Shown here piece after piece: positions 11,545 through 25,800 of a DNA stretch of 64,000 bases. This stretch comes from Raphanus sativus. Lineage: Eukaryota > Streptophyta > Magnoliopsida > Brassicales > Brassicaceae. Numbering within the stretch: the stretch's first letter is position 1; the number at the start of each line of letters is the position of its first letter. Location: contig NC_079516.1 in the NCBI RefSeq assembly GCF_000801105.2, forward strand, positions 1,116,001 through 1,180,000. The letters are read 5' to 3'. The notes under the pieces were generated by a model. It saw only the letters and a program-made list of their open reading frames with translations. It did no database searches and was not told where the DNA came from. The position numbers and the translations under genes were made by a program.

Positions 11545-13265
11545 TTATATGATACAAGATTTACGAGATGAGAAATGGTCACATAAGACACCACCAGCTT
11601 CCACATACTCCATGTCAGAAAACCTGTCAAGCACACATGAACATACCAAAAAATATTTAAAGCCATTGTGGTCGGGATTTCGACAACAAAAAACATGTGT
11701 TTGTAAGTAAAAAAGTTAATGAGGAAACAATCAAAGAGCAGGAGGTTATACTAGGACAATAAGATGTGGTAACTTACCCGAGTTCTGACAACTTGAGATG
11801 AGATTTAGCATAGTCTTCGAAGAAGGCATCCTCATCCTAAATAGTTAAAATATATGATCAATGATTAGGCCAAACTGCAATATAAATTATGAATAATGAG
11901 TTTGTATAACTTACTGCAGCATATCTCTCAACGAGAGGACGAAAGAGAGGATCCTCGAGGAGAGCCTTGTCGGTTGGAAGTTGAAGAAGTCCTTCTTTCT
12001 CTCCGCTTAGTATCTCTCTGTTGTTTTAACAACCATCAAAGAGCTTCTGATTAAGCAATCCAGAGAGCATGAAGAAAAAAAATCCAAGGAGAGAAACTTA
12101 TAATCTTACTTGAAATAAGAGTTGTCGAAAATGAGAGTATTTTGTGTCCATGGCCCCTCGAATCCGGAGCGTTCCTTGTGGCACCGACCCTTAAAATGTA
12201 AATACAATGGTAAAGTGCCAAAACAGAAAAGAGGACATTGGTCTTTGTTTTCTATGATCCAACAGAGATACATACCAAGGTGTGTCCACCAGACAATGCG
12301 ACGATCTCTTTGTCATTTAGTCCCATCCGACCAAATACCTCTCTCAGATGATCCACGCCTGAATTTACCGTGAAAATTAGAAAGTGAATGTGTCTATCTA
12401 TGATATGTTGCAACCATTCAGACTTCATCATTATTATATTCCTTGCAACTACTTTACCTTTGGTGGCCTCAGGTAGACGACCATCAGGAGCTGGCACAGC
12501 TTTGTCCCGAAATAAAAAGTTTGCATCGGTTAATCACATGAACAAAGCTTAGAAGAATTCATAAGAGAGAGGGGATTTCACTTTGATGGTGTATTTGACA
12601 AACATCTGAACGTTTTATCAGAGAGAAAAGGATATGTGAGGCAAAGATGTTGAATATGGACTTACCACTCTACCAGGATGAAATCGAATCTCGGGTCCTC
12701 CGGTGATCTCAACAGCAACAACTCCAGCTAGCTACAGTCACCAAGAAACATATATTAATCAAGCTGTCCATAAACTCCTAATTACCACAACTTGATGGAT
12801 CCATTGCTCGCTATTACAGCTTAAAAGAATAAACACAGTAAATACTTGAAAGTTACCTGGTAAAAATCAGCGTAGGACAAGATGGGGAACAACTCTTTGA
12901 TAGGCTCAAGAAGCCTAACAGCAATATCAAGACCCTTGTTAGCATCATGAGCTAGCTCTTGTGGAATCCTTATCGTCCCAAACGGTCCTCCCGTCTTCGT
13001 CTTCACGTCAAATGTCCCCGCCGAATGCCATCTACACATTTCACCCAACAGCAACAAATAGAAGCTCACATGAATAATGAATTCATCATTCTTGAGAAAA
13101 GGACAAAAGGGGATGTGTTGGAACGTGAGAGAAGGGAACTTACGCAAGACGGAGAACGATGGGAGCGCAATGCTTCTCGGCGATAAGACCACGAAGCTTT
13201 CTCTTGCATCTCTGCACAGCTTTCTTGTACTCTTCCGTCACTTCTGGGTAACTCTTCTTCACCAT
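11545..13265 (-). CDS. APX2: Cytosolic ascorbate peroxidase (APX2-like), with splice-site and stop-codon lesions
   Basis: Nine coding exons: 13144-13265, 12857-13031, 12666-12731, 12458-12506, 12276-12358, 12110-12189, 11915-12017, 11778-11836 and 11545-11623, giving 271 residues. The enzyme reduces hydrogen peroxide with ascorbate in the cytosol. Active-site residues are present: Arg39, Trp42 and distal His43 in RLAWHSAG, and proximal haem ligand His163 in LSGGHTL, followed by [12 protein letters not shown]. Two oddities stand out. The acceptor before exon 4 reads TTTCGG instead of an AG. The expected C-terminal stop after about residue 251 (family end ...GFADKE, recalled) is a TAT here, so the frame runs 20 residues further to a TAA at 11545. 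Upstream of the ATG, GAAGCTTC at 13375-13382 is a possible heat-shock-element core. Identity is certain; whether the gene still makes enzyme is not. Confidence 0.85.
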
Positions 13266-13843
13266 CTTCTCTCTCCGCAAACCAATAAAGACTTGTATGT
13301 ATTAAACTAGAACAAACTGTGATCGTTACATTAGGTTTGCAATTCAATTTATAGAGCTGAGAGATGATTCGAATGAAGCTTCTAGTTTCAGTGAACTTTT
13401 TAGAGAAGACGTGAGATGTACGGGTCAATATTATTTCTTCCTTGGCGCGACTTCGAGAAACCATGTGGAAGACAACAATACAAATCTTTTTCCAGCAGAT
13501 TCCATGCCACGTAACATCCTGTCTTCTTTACTCAAAAGATCCTTTCGTACTGTTAGCGACTTTCAATGGAATCACTAGATTAATGGAATGGTTCATGTTT
13601 AATTAAATGAAAAAACATAACGAAGCTTTCAAATTTTAAACAGGATTTAAACAAAACTTGAGAATTGTCTTAAATTCAAGCATTCGTTTGATAGAAACAA
13701 GGCAACACCACAATAAGAGTAAAAGAGAAATGAAAAATTGTTCACAGCTGAGCTTAGTAATCCGACAACTCCAGACAAAACAGGTATAAAACCAACAACA
13801 TTCCCTAAACATAAAACAGTGTTTCAAACAGATAATATTATTA
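13266..13843. other. APX2 promoter and RPL4 3' flank
   Basis: About 180 bases of APX2 leader and promoter with a TATA-like TTTATAGAG near 13348, then the RPL4 3' UTR. No other gene is seen. Confidence 0.5.
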
Positions 13844-15500
<1,657 letters not shown>

Positions 15501-16694
15501 GTCCTTCTATATGAGGGGCATGGGAGAGGTCAAGAGATGATGTATTGTCAACCAAGAGAGCGATAATGATGTCAAGTGTGACTTGAAACGTACAAGAAAA
15601 GAGTGTTGGTAGATGTAGCATGACAGTGGTGAAGAGAGAACCAGGGAAGAAGAAGTAATTGGATGGTCAGAAGCAGTTTGAATATGGGACCCATATCACT
15701 GGTCTGGAGCAGCCATCGCTACACTGGTCTGGACCCACTTGTTCACTGAAGGGTTTAGTGAGGAACCTGTTAAGGCAGTGAAAGCTGAACTCAGGCGTGT
15801 TACTAATCAGGCCTTTGTCACTTACTGGAAGATCACAACCCGGCAATAACTCTGTCCTATAACCCTGAGGTGTGTGATTCAAGGATTCTTAATCATTTAT
15901 TAGTTAGCCGGATTTGAATGATTTCTTAGTACTTTGTTTAGGATATAACTTGTGTAGCATACATGTAGTATATAATATGATTAGAAGAGCCAAAAATCAA
16001 ACTAGAGATTTACTCAACAGATGAACATATAAAAAAACACACAGCAACAAAAATGTAAGGAGATTTTTGTACAAGAGTTAACCGGCTGATGAGAATGAGG
16101 CTGCTTTTCAACCACTGACCACCAACCGCAGCTTGAAGACCAATAACTAGTAGAAAATGGAAAACCCATTATATATTTATATTAAACCTCACTGAACTAG
16201 TCCTGGTCAAAACCCTGAAGCTCAAAAACTTCACTCAATGTTTCTTCTCCTCAAAAAAAAAACAAACCGTATTAAACACTTTACACACAAGCCCCACTTG
16301 ACAAGATAGTGATTCCCAGTGTCGTATACCTCAAAGTCTATTAAAGATGGAAAACCAACTAGTAAACCTGCAAAAATACAGTGAGAATTAAATATAACTC
16401 TTTATGCAAGACCTGAGAAAATTAGCAACAAAGCTTATACTTAACTACAAGGCTTGTATTTAAATTTAACCAAAAGCATTCATCATAGCCTTGTCATTTT
16501 GAGTGTTACTGAGACTACTGGTGAGAAACTCTCTAAACTCGTAAAGCAAACCTTAAAATCGTACGGCTGAGACTAGACTTACATCTAAGCAGATATCTAG
16601 CTATAGCTACTAACTCAGGCGATTAATTTCTGGATAGTGTTGAGAAGTGTTTTCATGTGTTGACTTACTTGATAACTAATGGCTGATACCTTTC
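15501..16694. other. Spacer between RPL4 and RVE8
   Basis: No gene can be supported. An open frame at 15667-15882 (minus) has no family signature and no usable context. The stretch nearest RVE8 is probably its 3' UTR. Confidence 0.4.
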
Positions 16695-18463
16695 TTAAGA
16701 TGATTTGTCGCTTGTTGAGTTGGGGCAAAATGAGCCAGTGGTAACGCTTGGGAGCTCGGTGTTCACCTCATATGATGAGAGTGCTTTCCTCTGCAGCATC
16801 ATTACAGTCGGACTAGCTAAGGTTAAGATTATATTTGATCACGAAACGATAAGGACCACCAACTATATATAAAAGAAGTGACTTAGAGAAGTGTAATGGT
16901 TCAGACTCTGCCAAAATCATCTTAAATGTAACACTTACAGAGGATTCGAACTCAGGGTTTGATAAGTTAACTATGAGGTTCCTCATCAGTAACAAAACCT
17001 GCAAAAACGATCCTGCGATTGGTGAAGCTTGTACATCAAGTAAACTGAAAGTTTTATAACCTCTGACTCACAGTTTCGAAATTTATAGGATCCATTTGCT
17101 TGAGCTTTTCAACGTGATCCAGTCTCGTTTTGGGATCAAACACACTCCCGATGAAGCTATAAACTTCAGCAAAATCAGGAACACCTGCAAAGAAATCTTC
17201 AGTAAACATATAGTTTAAAAATCAAAAAACAGAACATGAAACTGTTCACAAATGATTACCGTGAAGCGCTGGAGGTTGTTTTGCTACAACCTCAGAACAT
17301 GATATAGTTCGGCTTGAGCTTCCCACACCGGAGGTCGAAGGGCTACTAACATTTAATATACCCTTAGGTCCAATATCATCTGAATCAGGTGGCGTTATAT
17401 GCCATAAATAAGCACATGAAACTTCCTAAAATGAAGCCTATTTCTAGTTCTACCACAAAAAAAAAGAAGAGAGAAGAAAAAAAATTGAAAACACAGACGA
17501 AAGAGCATGCCTTGTGCTCCAAGAAGAGTAGCATGTTCGTGCTGTGGTGAAATAACTCTGTTTATCAGCACTGATGCGTCATCCCAAGAAGTTGAAACTT
17601 GAAGCTGCATTGGAGCTGTGGAAAAAAATGGATTCAAAACTCAGGTAATTGAAAATGAATATTCATCACCTTTGTAACCGAGCTAACAAGGATTAACAAA
17701 AACTATCGAACCGTTCTTAGATGCCTTTTGAGGGTAGGAATGAGCTGCTTTGCGCTTTGGCCGAGGGGGTGGCACATGTGCTACTGTCCCGTTTTTCTGA
17801 ACCTTTAAAAAGTATTTTTGAGCATGACTCCTTATCTATAGTAAAATCAAGAAGGCAGCAGAGGAGGAATAAGTTGAAAACTTGTCAAAGTAAATTCAAA
17901 CAAAACTTAGGGTAAGTTATTCCCTTAAACCTGAATCACTGTCTTGGAGCCCACGAAATCTTCTATCTTCTTCCAGTCACGATCAAACCTAAGGAACAAA
18001 GGCCAGTATTTCTCAGCTGTTAAATCAGATCAATAAGACATTAAAAAAAAAAACTAAAGTTAAAAGATAAAAAAGAATACATAGTTGAGTATATATTATT
18101 CAGCAGCTTGAGCATTACATAATAAATAATAAAAGAAGTTCAACTTAACTCCAAGAAGCAGACCTAACATACTCTTGTTTGGTTCAGTCTAAGTAACTAA
18201 ACTCAGATATGAGCAAGCAAGATTAGAAACCTTCAAGACTTTCTGAACACAAGTAAATATAAATTGTCAAGGAGAAAACAGAGCAAATAGTAGTACAGTT
18301 GAAGCGCTTCAAGAAACTTATCGTGCTCCTCCTCAGTCCAGCTCTCCCTGGACTTGGTGATGGTATAAGGTTTCCTCACCTTCTTCGAGGAACCCTCCAC
18401 AGCCACATCCGTCGATGGTGGTGCTTCGGCGGACGTCGGATTCCTTGACGGGGATGAACTCAT
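16695..18463 (-). CDS. RVE8: REVEILLE 8-type single-repeat MYB (SHAQKYF) clock transcription factor
   Basis: Eight exons: 18297-18463, 17931-17988, 17712-17835, 17511-17615, 17260-17379, 17072-17184, 16939-16998 and 16695-16790, giving 280 residues. The single MYB repeat starts at [23 protein letters not shown] and ends with SHAQKYF at residues 78-84, followed by the proline/basic [11 protein letters not shown] motif of the LCL group. The conserved C-terminal block ([17 protein letters not shown]...[14 protein letters not shown]) is present. In Arabidopsis RVE8 binds evening elements and activates evening clock genes in the nucleus, with LNK co-activators. Intron 4 has a GC donor (CACAAG then GCATGC) paired with an AG acceptor. 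Retaining it would add a frame that ends soon, so splicing here decides whether the C-terminal domain is made. Identity is firm from sequence and collinearity. Confidence 0.93.
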
Positions 18464-18968
18464 CGCTTTTTAGTTAAGATAGCGACAGTGTTCAGAGAGA
18501 GAGAGGGAGAGAGAATAGTAAAGTCCACATGGCGGCAAGAAGTTGGTTTGTGTGTGTAAAAATTATGTGGAGTGGGTTTTGCTTTGATCCTACACCATTC
18601 ATTCTTCATTTTCTTACTACTATTTTATTTTGTTGCTGTCACTTCTTGATTTAGAGGCACAAGCTAAATCACGTGGGGGACCTGCAGTTTTTTTTTCTCT
18701 TGACAAAGAATTGTTGCAGTTTTCGTTTTCTTGAAATTGTATGGTCGTGCTTTTTTATTTATTTTCTATAATTGGTACAAAAGAAAATGACTTCTACCGA
18801 ACTAGCAAATAAAAATCCAAATGAAATAACAACTCAAACAAAAACAAATTAAGGATAACAACTCAAACAAAACAGATTAAGGATCCACCTCCACAGTTAG
18901 TGTTTCCATACTGACCACAGTTAGTGTTTCCATACTGAGATCTATAATTGTTATCAATTTAACAAGAA
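18464..18968. other. RVE8 promoter region
   Basis: The RVE8 leader with a GA-repeat (near 18495-18515) comes first, then AT-rich sequence. A direct repeat of about 22 bases containing CCACAGTTAGTGTTTCCATA occurs twice around 18893-18935. No gene is seen. Confidence 0.5.
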
Positions 18969-19050
18969 GTCGATATGTCCGAGTGGTTAAGGAGACAGAC
19001 TTGAAATCTGTTGGGCTTCGCCCGCGCAGGTTCGAACCCTGCTGTCGACG
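18969..19050 (+). tRNA. tRNA-Ser (anticodon UGA)
   Basis: An 82-base tRNA with a long variable arm, as expected for serine. The acceptor stem GTCGATA pairs with TGTCGAC and the discriminator is G at 19050. The D arm holds GAGTGGTTAAGG, the anticodon loop is CTTGAAA with TGA, the variable arm is GGGCTTCGCCC, and the T arm holds GGTTCGAACC. The internal A and B boxes for RNA polymerase III are intact. There is no intron. Confidence 0.96.
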
Positions 19051-19410
19051 TTATCATTTTGAACTGTTTCCCTCGTATGCTTAATTTGCATGATGAATTG
19101 ATGATGATGGGAGAACAAAGTTGTAGACATCCCACCACGTTTTTAACTTTTTTTCACGTAGAAATTTTCCATTTTTGTCTGTTGTTTTCAACAGCAGGAT
19201 TCGAACCCAAGAAAGACATTACCTCAGACTCTGTTACCTAAATTCTAATCCAATAGATTCATCATTCATGTATCTATACTATAAACACTTGAAGCGGTTC
19301 AACGAATAGAAGTATTACTGCGCTTACATATGAGCAAACCAAAATGTTCAGAGAGAGACAATCGACTTAACACAACCTGATATAGAACCAGGGAGTCGGG
19401 TAAATGCACT

Positions 19411-19447
<37 letters not shown>

Positions 19448-20259
19448 GCAGCACTAATCTTCATTTCACAAGCAAATAAGATACTTTTTACAATATTTTT
19501 TTAGTAAATTTTTTTTGGTCAAACTTTTACAATATAAGAGAGCACTACATACAGTCGTCTCCTTTTGCAAATAAACTACTTTTGATGTAACAACAAAGAA
19601 GAAGAAAAGAAAAAGCAATCGTACCCTTTGATCAAAAAAAAAAGAAAAAAAGAAAAAGCAATCACTGAGGTTGATTGATCCGACTGTAGCCCAAGCCCAC
19701 TGGGCCTCACTGATCGACATACTTAACATCTCCGTGATAGATAGCAAAAAAAGGTTTTTACTATTTGGTAAGAAAGGAAAATGTGTTAAACATTTGTTGC
19801 ACACCTGTTTCCTTTAGTCTCTGTAGCAATTTTGTTTTCAGCTGAAGAGAGAAAATGGAAGAAGTGAACGAACATACAACTATTTATAGTAAAATATCAC
19901 TGTAGCTTGATATATATGTGTGCCAAAAAGGATATTTCCGTATAAAAGTAGAGATAACTTTTGATGAAAAATGGTTTGTGTTAGAAGAAAAGGAGTTAGG
20001 TGAGAATGTAATCACGTTTGGACACTTGTGAAGGATGCTTAATATTTACATCTAGATCTCTTATTACATCTCTAAAGAGTGATTTCAAACAATCAAGCGT
20101 CGGTTACACTTTCTTACAATAGCTTTCCTTAATCTATAGACTAAGAAAGTTGTCTTGAATTATTTTACCCATATAATTTTGAGGTAATAATAACTTCTTT
20201 TCCTTTTCGTTGTAGTAATATTTTCTCTTCTAAAAGCTTTCCCTCCTGCTATATTCTTA
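19051..20259. other. Spacer with a poly-A retroposition scar
   Basis: No gene. At 19417-19445 there is a run of 29 A, and GCACTAATCTT stands on both sides of it (19406-19416 and about 19451-19461). This looks like an insertion reduced to its poly-A tail. The rest is AT-rich spacer. Confidence 0.5.
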
Positions 20260-21396
20260 TCTATCTTATTAAAACAGGAACATTACAACTTCTTCTAGGT
20301 GGATTTTTAAAGATGGACCTCATATATTTAAATTAAATGTCTCATTCTTTATATATAATACGTACCATAGTTTAACTTTGCATTGATGTATTTCCTTAAA
20401 TACAGTTCTTCTTTTGTCCATATTTCATATATGAATTTTACATTTATTACATGTCGATTTAAATAAGATATATACTAAGAATACTAAAAATATTAATCGT
20501 TCTATAATTACCCTATACAATTCATTTTAAATTGATCAGTATACTTTCATTGGCCATATTAATTTTATTAGTACGAATAACATTAGGTAGATAAGTCATA
20601 GACACATACATAAAGATATGACTATTCTTATAACTATGTTGGGCCTAATCTACTTTCTAAAACAAATAACACATAGCTTCATATATTGTATAGAATATAG
20701 TAATATTGTATAGTATTATACTTATACAGTAATATTAAAAACAAACCAAACTGAAATATAATATATATCAAAAATGCTTTGAACCATTACACACAAAATA
20801 TATTAGACCTCAGAGATCAAATTCATTTTGAAATTACGTAATAATTATTTAAAAAATTAAATTTCGTAATGTACAAAAAACATAAGTTTTATATAAATTT
20901 TGTGTTACAATAAAAAGACACAACTCGCGATTGCAAAATGTTATTTTTACATACGAAAGACAGTTTTGATATTGTTCTTTAAACACAAAATTGAATATTC
21001 AAACTCGATACTACATAAAACTAAATAATATATAATACATTTTAAAAATAAAACCCGTGCGGGTGTGCATATGTTTATATAATATATAAATATATTATGT
21101 TACACATATTTTCATATAAATAATATTCCAATGTAAGTTTTGTATGATAAATGTTGAAAATACAAAATATAAAGCACTATATATTTTAAATAATATAGAA
21201 AAAATTACTTTACGTTATCATAAAATTTAAAAATCAAATTTAGTAATTAAACACATTGCTTATTTAAACACATTAGTACACATTTTTATTTATCAAAATT
21301 TTATATTAATACACATTGCGATCATGTATAACATTTACTAAAAACAAAAATAAAAAAAAAATTGACTCCCGCTCGGTCGAGCGGGTCATGATCTAG
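20260..21396 (+). mobile_element. Non-autonomous Helitron
   Basis: The element begins with TCTATCTTATTAAAAC and ends with an 8-bp GC-rich hairpin (CCCGCTCG-GT-CGAGCGGG) followed seven bases later by CTAG. It sits between an A (20259) and a T (21397), with no target duplication. These are the Helitron hallmarks: TC at the 5' end, subterminal hairpin and CTRR at the 3' end, insertion between A and T. The 1,137 bases carry no helicase or Rep frame, so it depends on another copy. A second short GC hairpin (ACCCGTGCGGGT) lies near 21052. Confidence 0.82.
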
Positions 21397-22846
21397 TTCA
21401 GTATTTAATTAGACAAACCAATAAATTAAAACGCTTGATGCTTGCGCATAGAAAACAAAGCATATGCTCTTTCTTTTTTTCTTCAGCAAACAAAACATAC
21501 TAGTATATACTAGTATAGTTCAATGATATGTATAAGAAAAATTTGGCATGTTTATATTATTTTATTTTTGCCTTTTAAGAGTGCAATATAGTTTTGGATC
21601 GCGATGTAAACAAGCAAAAATGATCTTTTACGTATAGAAAACGAATATCCCACCAATATTCTTTCATGTGGATCACCAGATTGTAATATTCCCATAACTA
21701 TTCATTTGCATACGGAACTTTATTTTATATAATATGTCAAATGCTTATATATATATATATATTTCTAAAATAACTTTATTATATATTTAATCTAACGTAC
21801 TGCCTTAACCAAAATTGGTTTGTTATCATTGATCTTACGAATAGTTCTTCTTAATTCTAAGTATACGAAGAATATTAATTTATTTGGGAGTTATAAATGA
21901 GAAAAAAACACGAAAACAGGGAATCTCACAGTACACAAACCGGTTTAAAAATCGAGCAATTTGTTTATCCTCATGAGCATATTCATCCACATGTTGAATT
22001 GGGAAAATACCAATCTTACCCTCAAAGAGATGTACTTATTACGAACAAAAACCTTAGACCCTTCTCGTAATTCTCCCTCCCATCACAAAACTCTCATCTA
22101 TATAAGCAAATTTACAGTCTCTCTTTAGTCTCATGGCGGATTTAATTTAATTTAATTTGATTTTTCTTTTCTGGTTATCCAAACTAAATTCTTTTCTCTA
22201 TTTCTCCGAAACTCTTCCCACCGGTAAAAAAATACAATCGAAGAAGCAAACAAAAGTCTTCTCGACTTGTAAGGATTTATTTATTTTTTCCCGAGAAAAA
22301 TCAATGCAATTGATAGAATAGGAGAAACTTCACAAATTAAATACATTTCAATCCAATAGAATCTCGATTCTGAGCATCTGGCCGGCGTTTTGATTTTCTC
22401 GGATTCTCCGCTGAAAAAGTTCCCAATCTGTAAGTTGAATTCGATTTTTTGAGATTTAGATATCATCGTTAGATCCTATTTTCTTCGTGAACTGTGTTTT
22501 GCATCTGTCCTAGAATTAAAACCCGGTTTGGTTTTTATCCTTTTTTTGGGTCAGTTTCCAAAAAAAAAAAACACGATCTTTGTTGGTTATTTTGCTAAAG
22601 CTGCATGTCCGAAAATCAGACAAAGTCTGGTTGGAAACTTTTTGTAAATTTGTAATGAAATCTGCTGTGGTTTTCTTTTCTTAGTTTTTGAATTTGATTA
22701 TTTTTAGTCTCACAGGTGTCTAATTTTGGAATGTTGGGTTGTTTAATGTTTCATCTGCAGGCTGGAATCACTTCTTTTATAAAGTCTCTAGATCTCTCTG
22801 TGTATTATGATTTAGGACAGTGTGAAAGTCAAACATTTTGATTGAA
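21397..22846 (+). promoter_or_regulatory. PAH1 promoter, leader and probable 5' UTR intron
   Basis: A TATATAAG box is at 22099-22106. A probable leader intron runs from the donor GTAAGT at 22430 to an acceptor CTGCAG ending at 22760. The first 700 bases are AT-rich spacer with a TA run near 21749-21762. No separate gene is seen. Confidence 0.55.
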
Positions 22847-25800
22847 ATGAGTTTGGTTGGGAGAGTTGGGAGTTTGATTTCTCAAGGGGTTTACTCCGTC
22901 GCCACGCCGTTTCATCCCTTCGGTGGTGCCATTGACGTCATCGTCGTCCAGCAGGAAGACGGCTCGTTCCGGAGCACGCCCTGGTACGTCAGGTTCGGTA
23001 AGTTCCAAGGAGTTCTCAAAGGGGCAGAGAAGTTTGTGAAGATCTCTGTGAATGGCAATGAAGCTGACTTCCACATGTATCTTGATAACTCTGGTGAGGC
23101 TTATTTCATCAGAGAAGTTGATGAGACCAACAACAGTTTGATTTCTAGTTCTGAGGATAATAGCATTGGTAATGAGAACCTCCGGCTCGAGCATAGTTCA
23201 TCAGACGTTGGTTCTGCGGAGTTAAGAGAGGGTTTGAACTCTTTGAGCCGGCTTGATAGGACGGAGTCTGATAACAACAGGAGGTATTATGATTTTCAGG
23301 ATGATCCTCCTTCTCCTACCTCGGAGTATGGGAGTGCTAGGTTTGATAATGTTAATGTGGAGAACTATGGAGAAGAATCTGATTCTGAAGTGGTTTTGGT
23401 GAGTGTTGATGGGCATATACTGACGGCTCCTGTCTCGGCGGCGGAGCAGGAGGCTGAGAATCTGAGGCTGAATACTCCTCAGTTTCATTTGGCTCCTGGT
23501 GATGGGACTGAGTTTTGTGAAGGGAACACTGAGTTTGCTTCCTCTGAGACTTCATGGGATACTGAGTTTATTGGTAAAGTGGAGTCATCTGGTGCTGTTG
23601 ATAATATTGGATCTGAAAAAGTAGACATTGGTAGTAGTGTTGAGTGTAATGCTGAAAGAGATACTGTTGGGAGCTGTTTGGAGCAGTCTGAGCTGACACA
23701 AACTGGTGAGAAGGCCAAGTCTGAGGAGCCAGCTTCTGCTTTTGAGGTTGAGAATCTTAAAGAAAGTGAGCTTGTTGTACCTACCACCATCACAGAAAGT
23801 GTTAGAAGTGATGATGAAGTGGCTATTGAAACAGTGACTACTCTTGTTGATGGTTCTGAATCTTCTACAACTCAACTAACAACAGAAGAAGTGAGAACAA
23901 GTGAAGAAGAATCCAAGATACCTGTTGATTCTAACACTGAGTCAGCATGTGAAAATGAGGAGACAAGCCCTTCTGCAGAAACTGCCATTTTGATTGAGAA
24001 CCAAGAAGGCGAGATTATAGAGTCAGAAGAGAGAGTCTCTATAGATTCAACGAGAGAGGAAAGTGAGCAACTAACTCCATCTAAACCGGCTGAGGAGGAT
24101 AACGAGAACATGAACACTATGGATTCACTGGCTGCGATTGAAACAGAGCTGAGTAAGTAACTTTACTCTTTTAGTCTGAACTGTGTCTAGTTTCTAACTG
24201 TGGTTTTAACTTAACTTTACAGAGTATGAGCTATCACTTTGCAAGGATGAGCTTCGTCTTGGTATGGGACTCAGCGCAGCTGCTGAAGTCTTTGACACGC
24301 ACCGGATCTCTACAGAAGAATACAAAAACTCAGCAACATCAATCCTCGAAAGTGAGAACCTAGTCGTTAGGATCAGAGAAACCTACATGCCGTGGAAGAA
24401 AGCTGCTCGGATCGTGCTAGGGAAAGCTGTGTTTGATCTAGACTTAGAGATTCAGCCAGATGATGTGATCTCTGTGGAGGATACCAAACCAAAGGATGAT
24501 GAAGCATCTGCAGTGACTCCTTCTTCGTCTGGAAGAAGATGGAGACTCTGGCCCATTCCTTTCAGAAGAGTTAAAACAATCGAGCATACTACGAGTAGTA
24601 ACTCCTCGAGCGAAGAGGATCTGTTTGTTGACTCTGAACCTGGCTTGCAGAACTCACCTGAAGTGCTGTCGACCACAGAGAGCAGACACGAGTCTCCGCG
24701 TAGACAGCTTGTGAGAACTAACGTCCCTACTAATGAGCAGATTGCGTCTCTGAATCTGAAAGATGGTCAGAATATGATAACTTTTAGTTTCTCCACTAGA
24801 GTTCTTGGAACGCAGCAGGTTTGTGTTGATGGTGTAACATTGGTTTAAAAATTTGAATGCACACTAGAGAGAAAATTCTTCTAATTTTGGGTTTTTTAAT
24901 TAGGTGGATGCACATATATACAGGTGGAGATGGGACACCAAGATTGTGATTTCAGATGTTGATGGAACTATAACTAAGTACAGCTTTTGGATCCTTATTG
25001 TGTCTTTCATATTAGAATTATAATTTCTAGACATGTGCCAATGTGATGATCCTTTTGTTGCTGTGTTTTATAGATCTGATGTGTTGGGTCAGTTCATGCC
25101 TTTGGTTGGAAGGGACTGGACACAGTCTGGTGTTGCCAAGCTTTTTTCAGCCATAAAGGTAATATTTCTCGCACTTTAATTTGGTAAAACATGTTGTTCA
25201 AATCTGCATCCTGTAACTTTGGGTCTCACATTATGCTTTGCTTTGTAATTTTCAGGAGAATGGATACCAGTTGCTGTTTCTGAGCGCTCGTGCCATTGTT
25301 CAGGCATATCTAACAAGAAACTTCTTAAATAATTTAAAGCAGGTAAGACTTGAGATCTTCTTTTTTTTCTTTACCTTTGAATTGGCAAATAGAATCCATA
25401 CTTGATCAATATGAATAACATAATTCTAATTAACTCCAAATGATAATCAATGTGAGGCTCTATGTATGTATAAGCCTTTTTGTTATGAGATCTCTTTGCT
25501 TCTTATGGATTTTTTTTTTCTTTTCCTCCGGCTTGCAGGACGGAAAAGCTCTGCCAACCGGTCCTGTAGTCATTTCACCAGACGGGTTGTTTCCAGCATT
25601 GTACCGGGAAGGTATTATTAATCTTAGTGCCTTGAAGATTCATTAGTAGCATCTTATTTGATTATAATGATCTATTTCTCTTTTTTTCATGTACTTTGTA
25701 ACTGCTTTGCAGTGATAAGAAGAGCACCTCACGAATTCAAGATCGCATGTTTGGAGGTAAAATATATCTTTTTGTGTTCTGAGACATAAGAGAGAACCGG

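Noticed and set aside
13374..13383. Full heat-shock element in the APX2 promoter
   Set aside because: Only one GAAnnTTC dimer is present; the third unit needed for a strong element is missing.
15667..15882. 71-residue minus-strand frame
   Set aside because: It has no family signature, no splice context and no neighbour that would explain it; probably chance.
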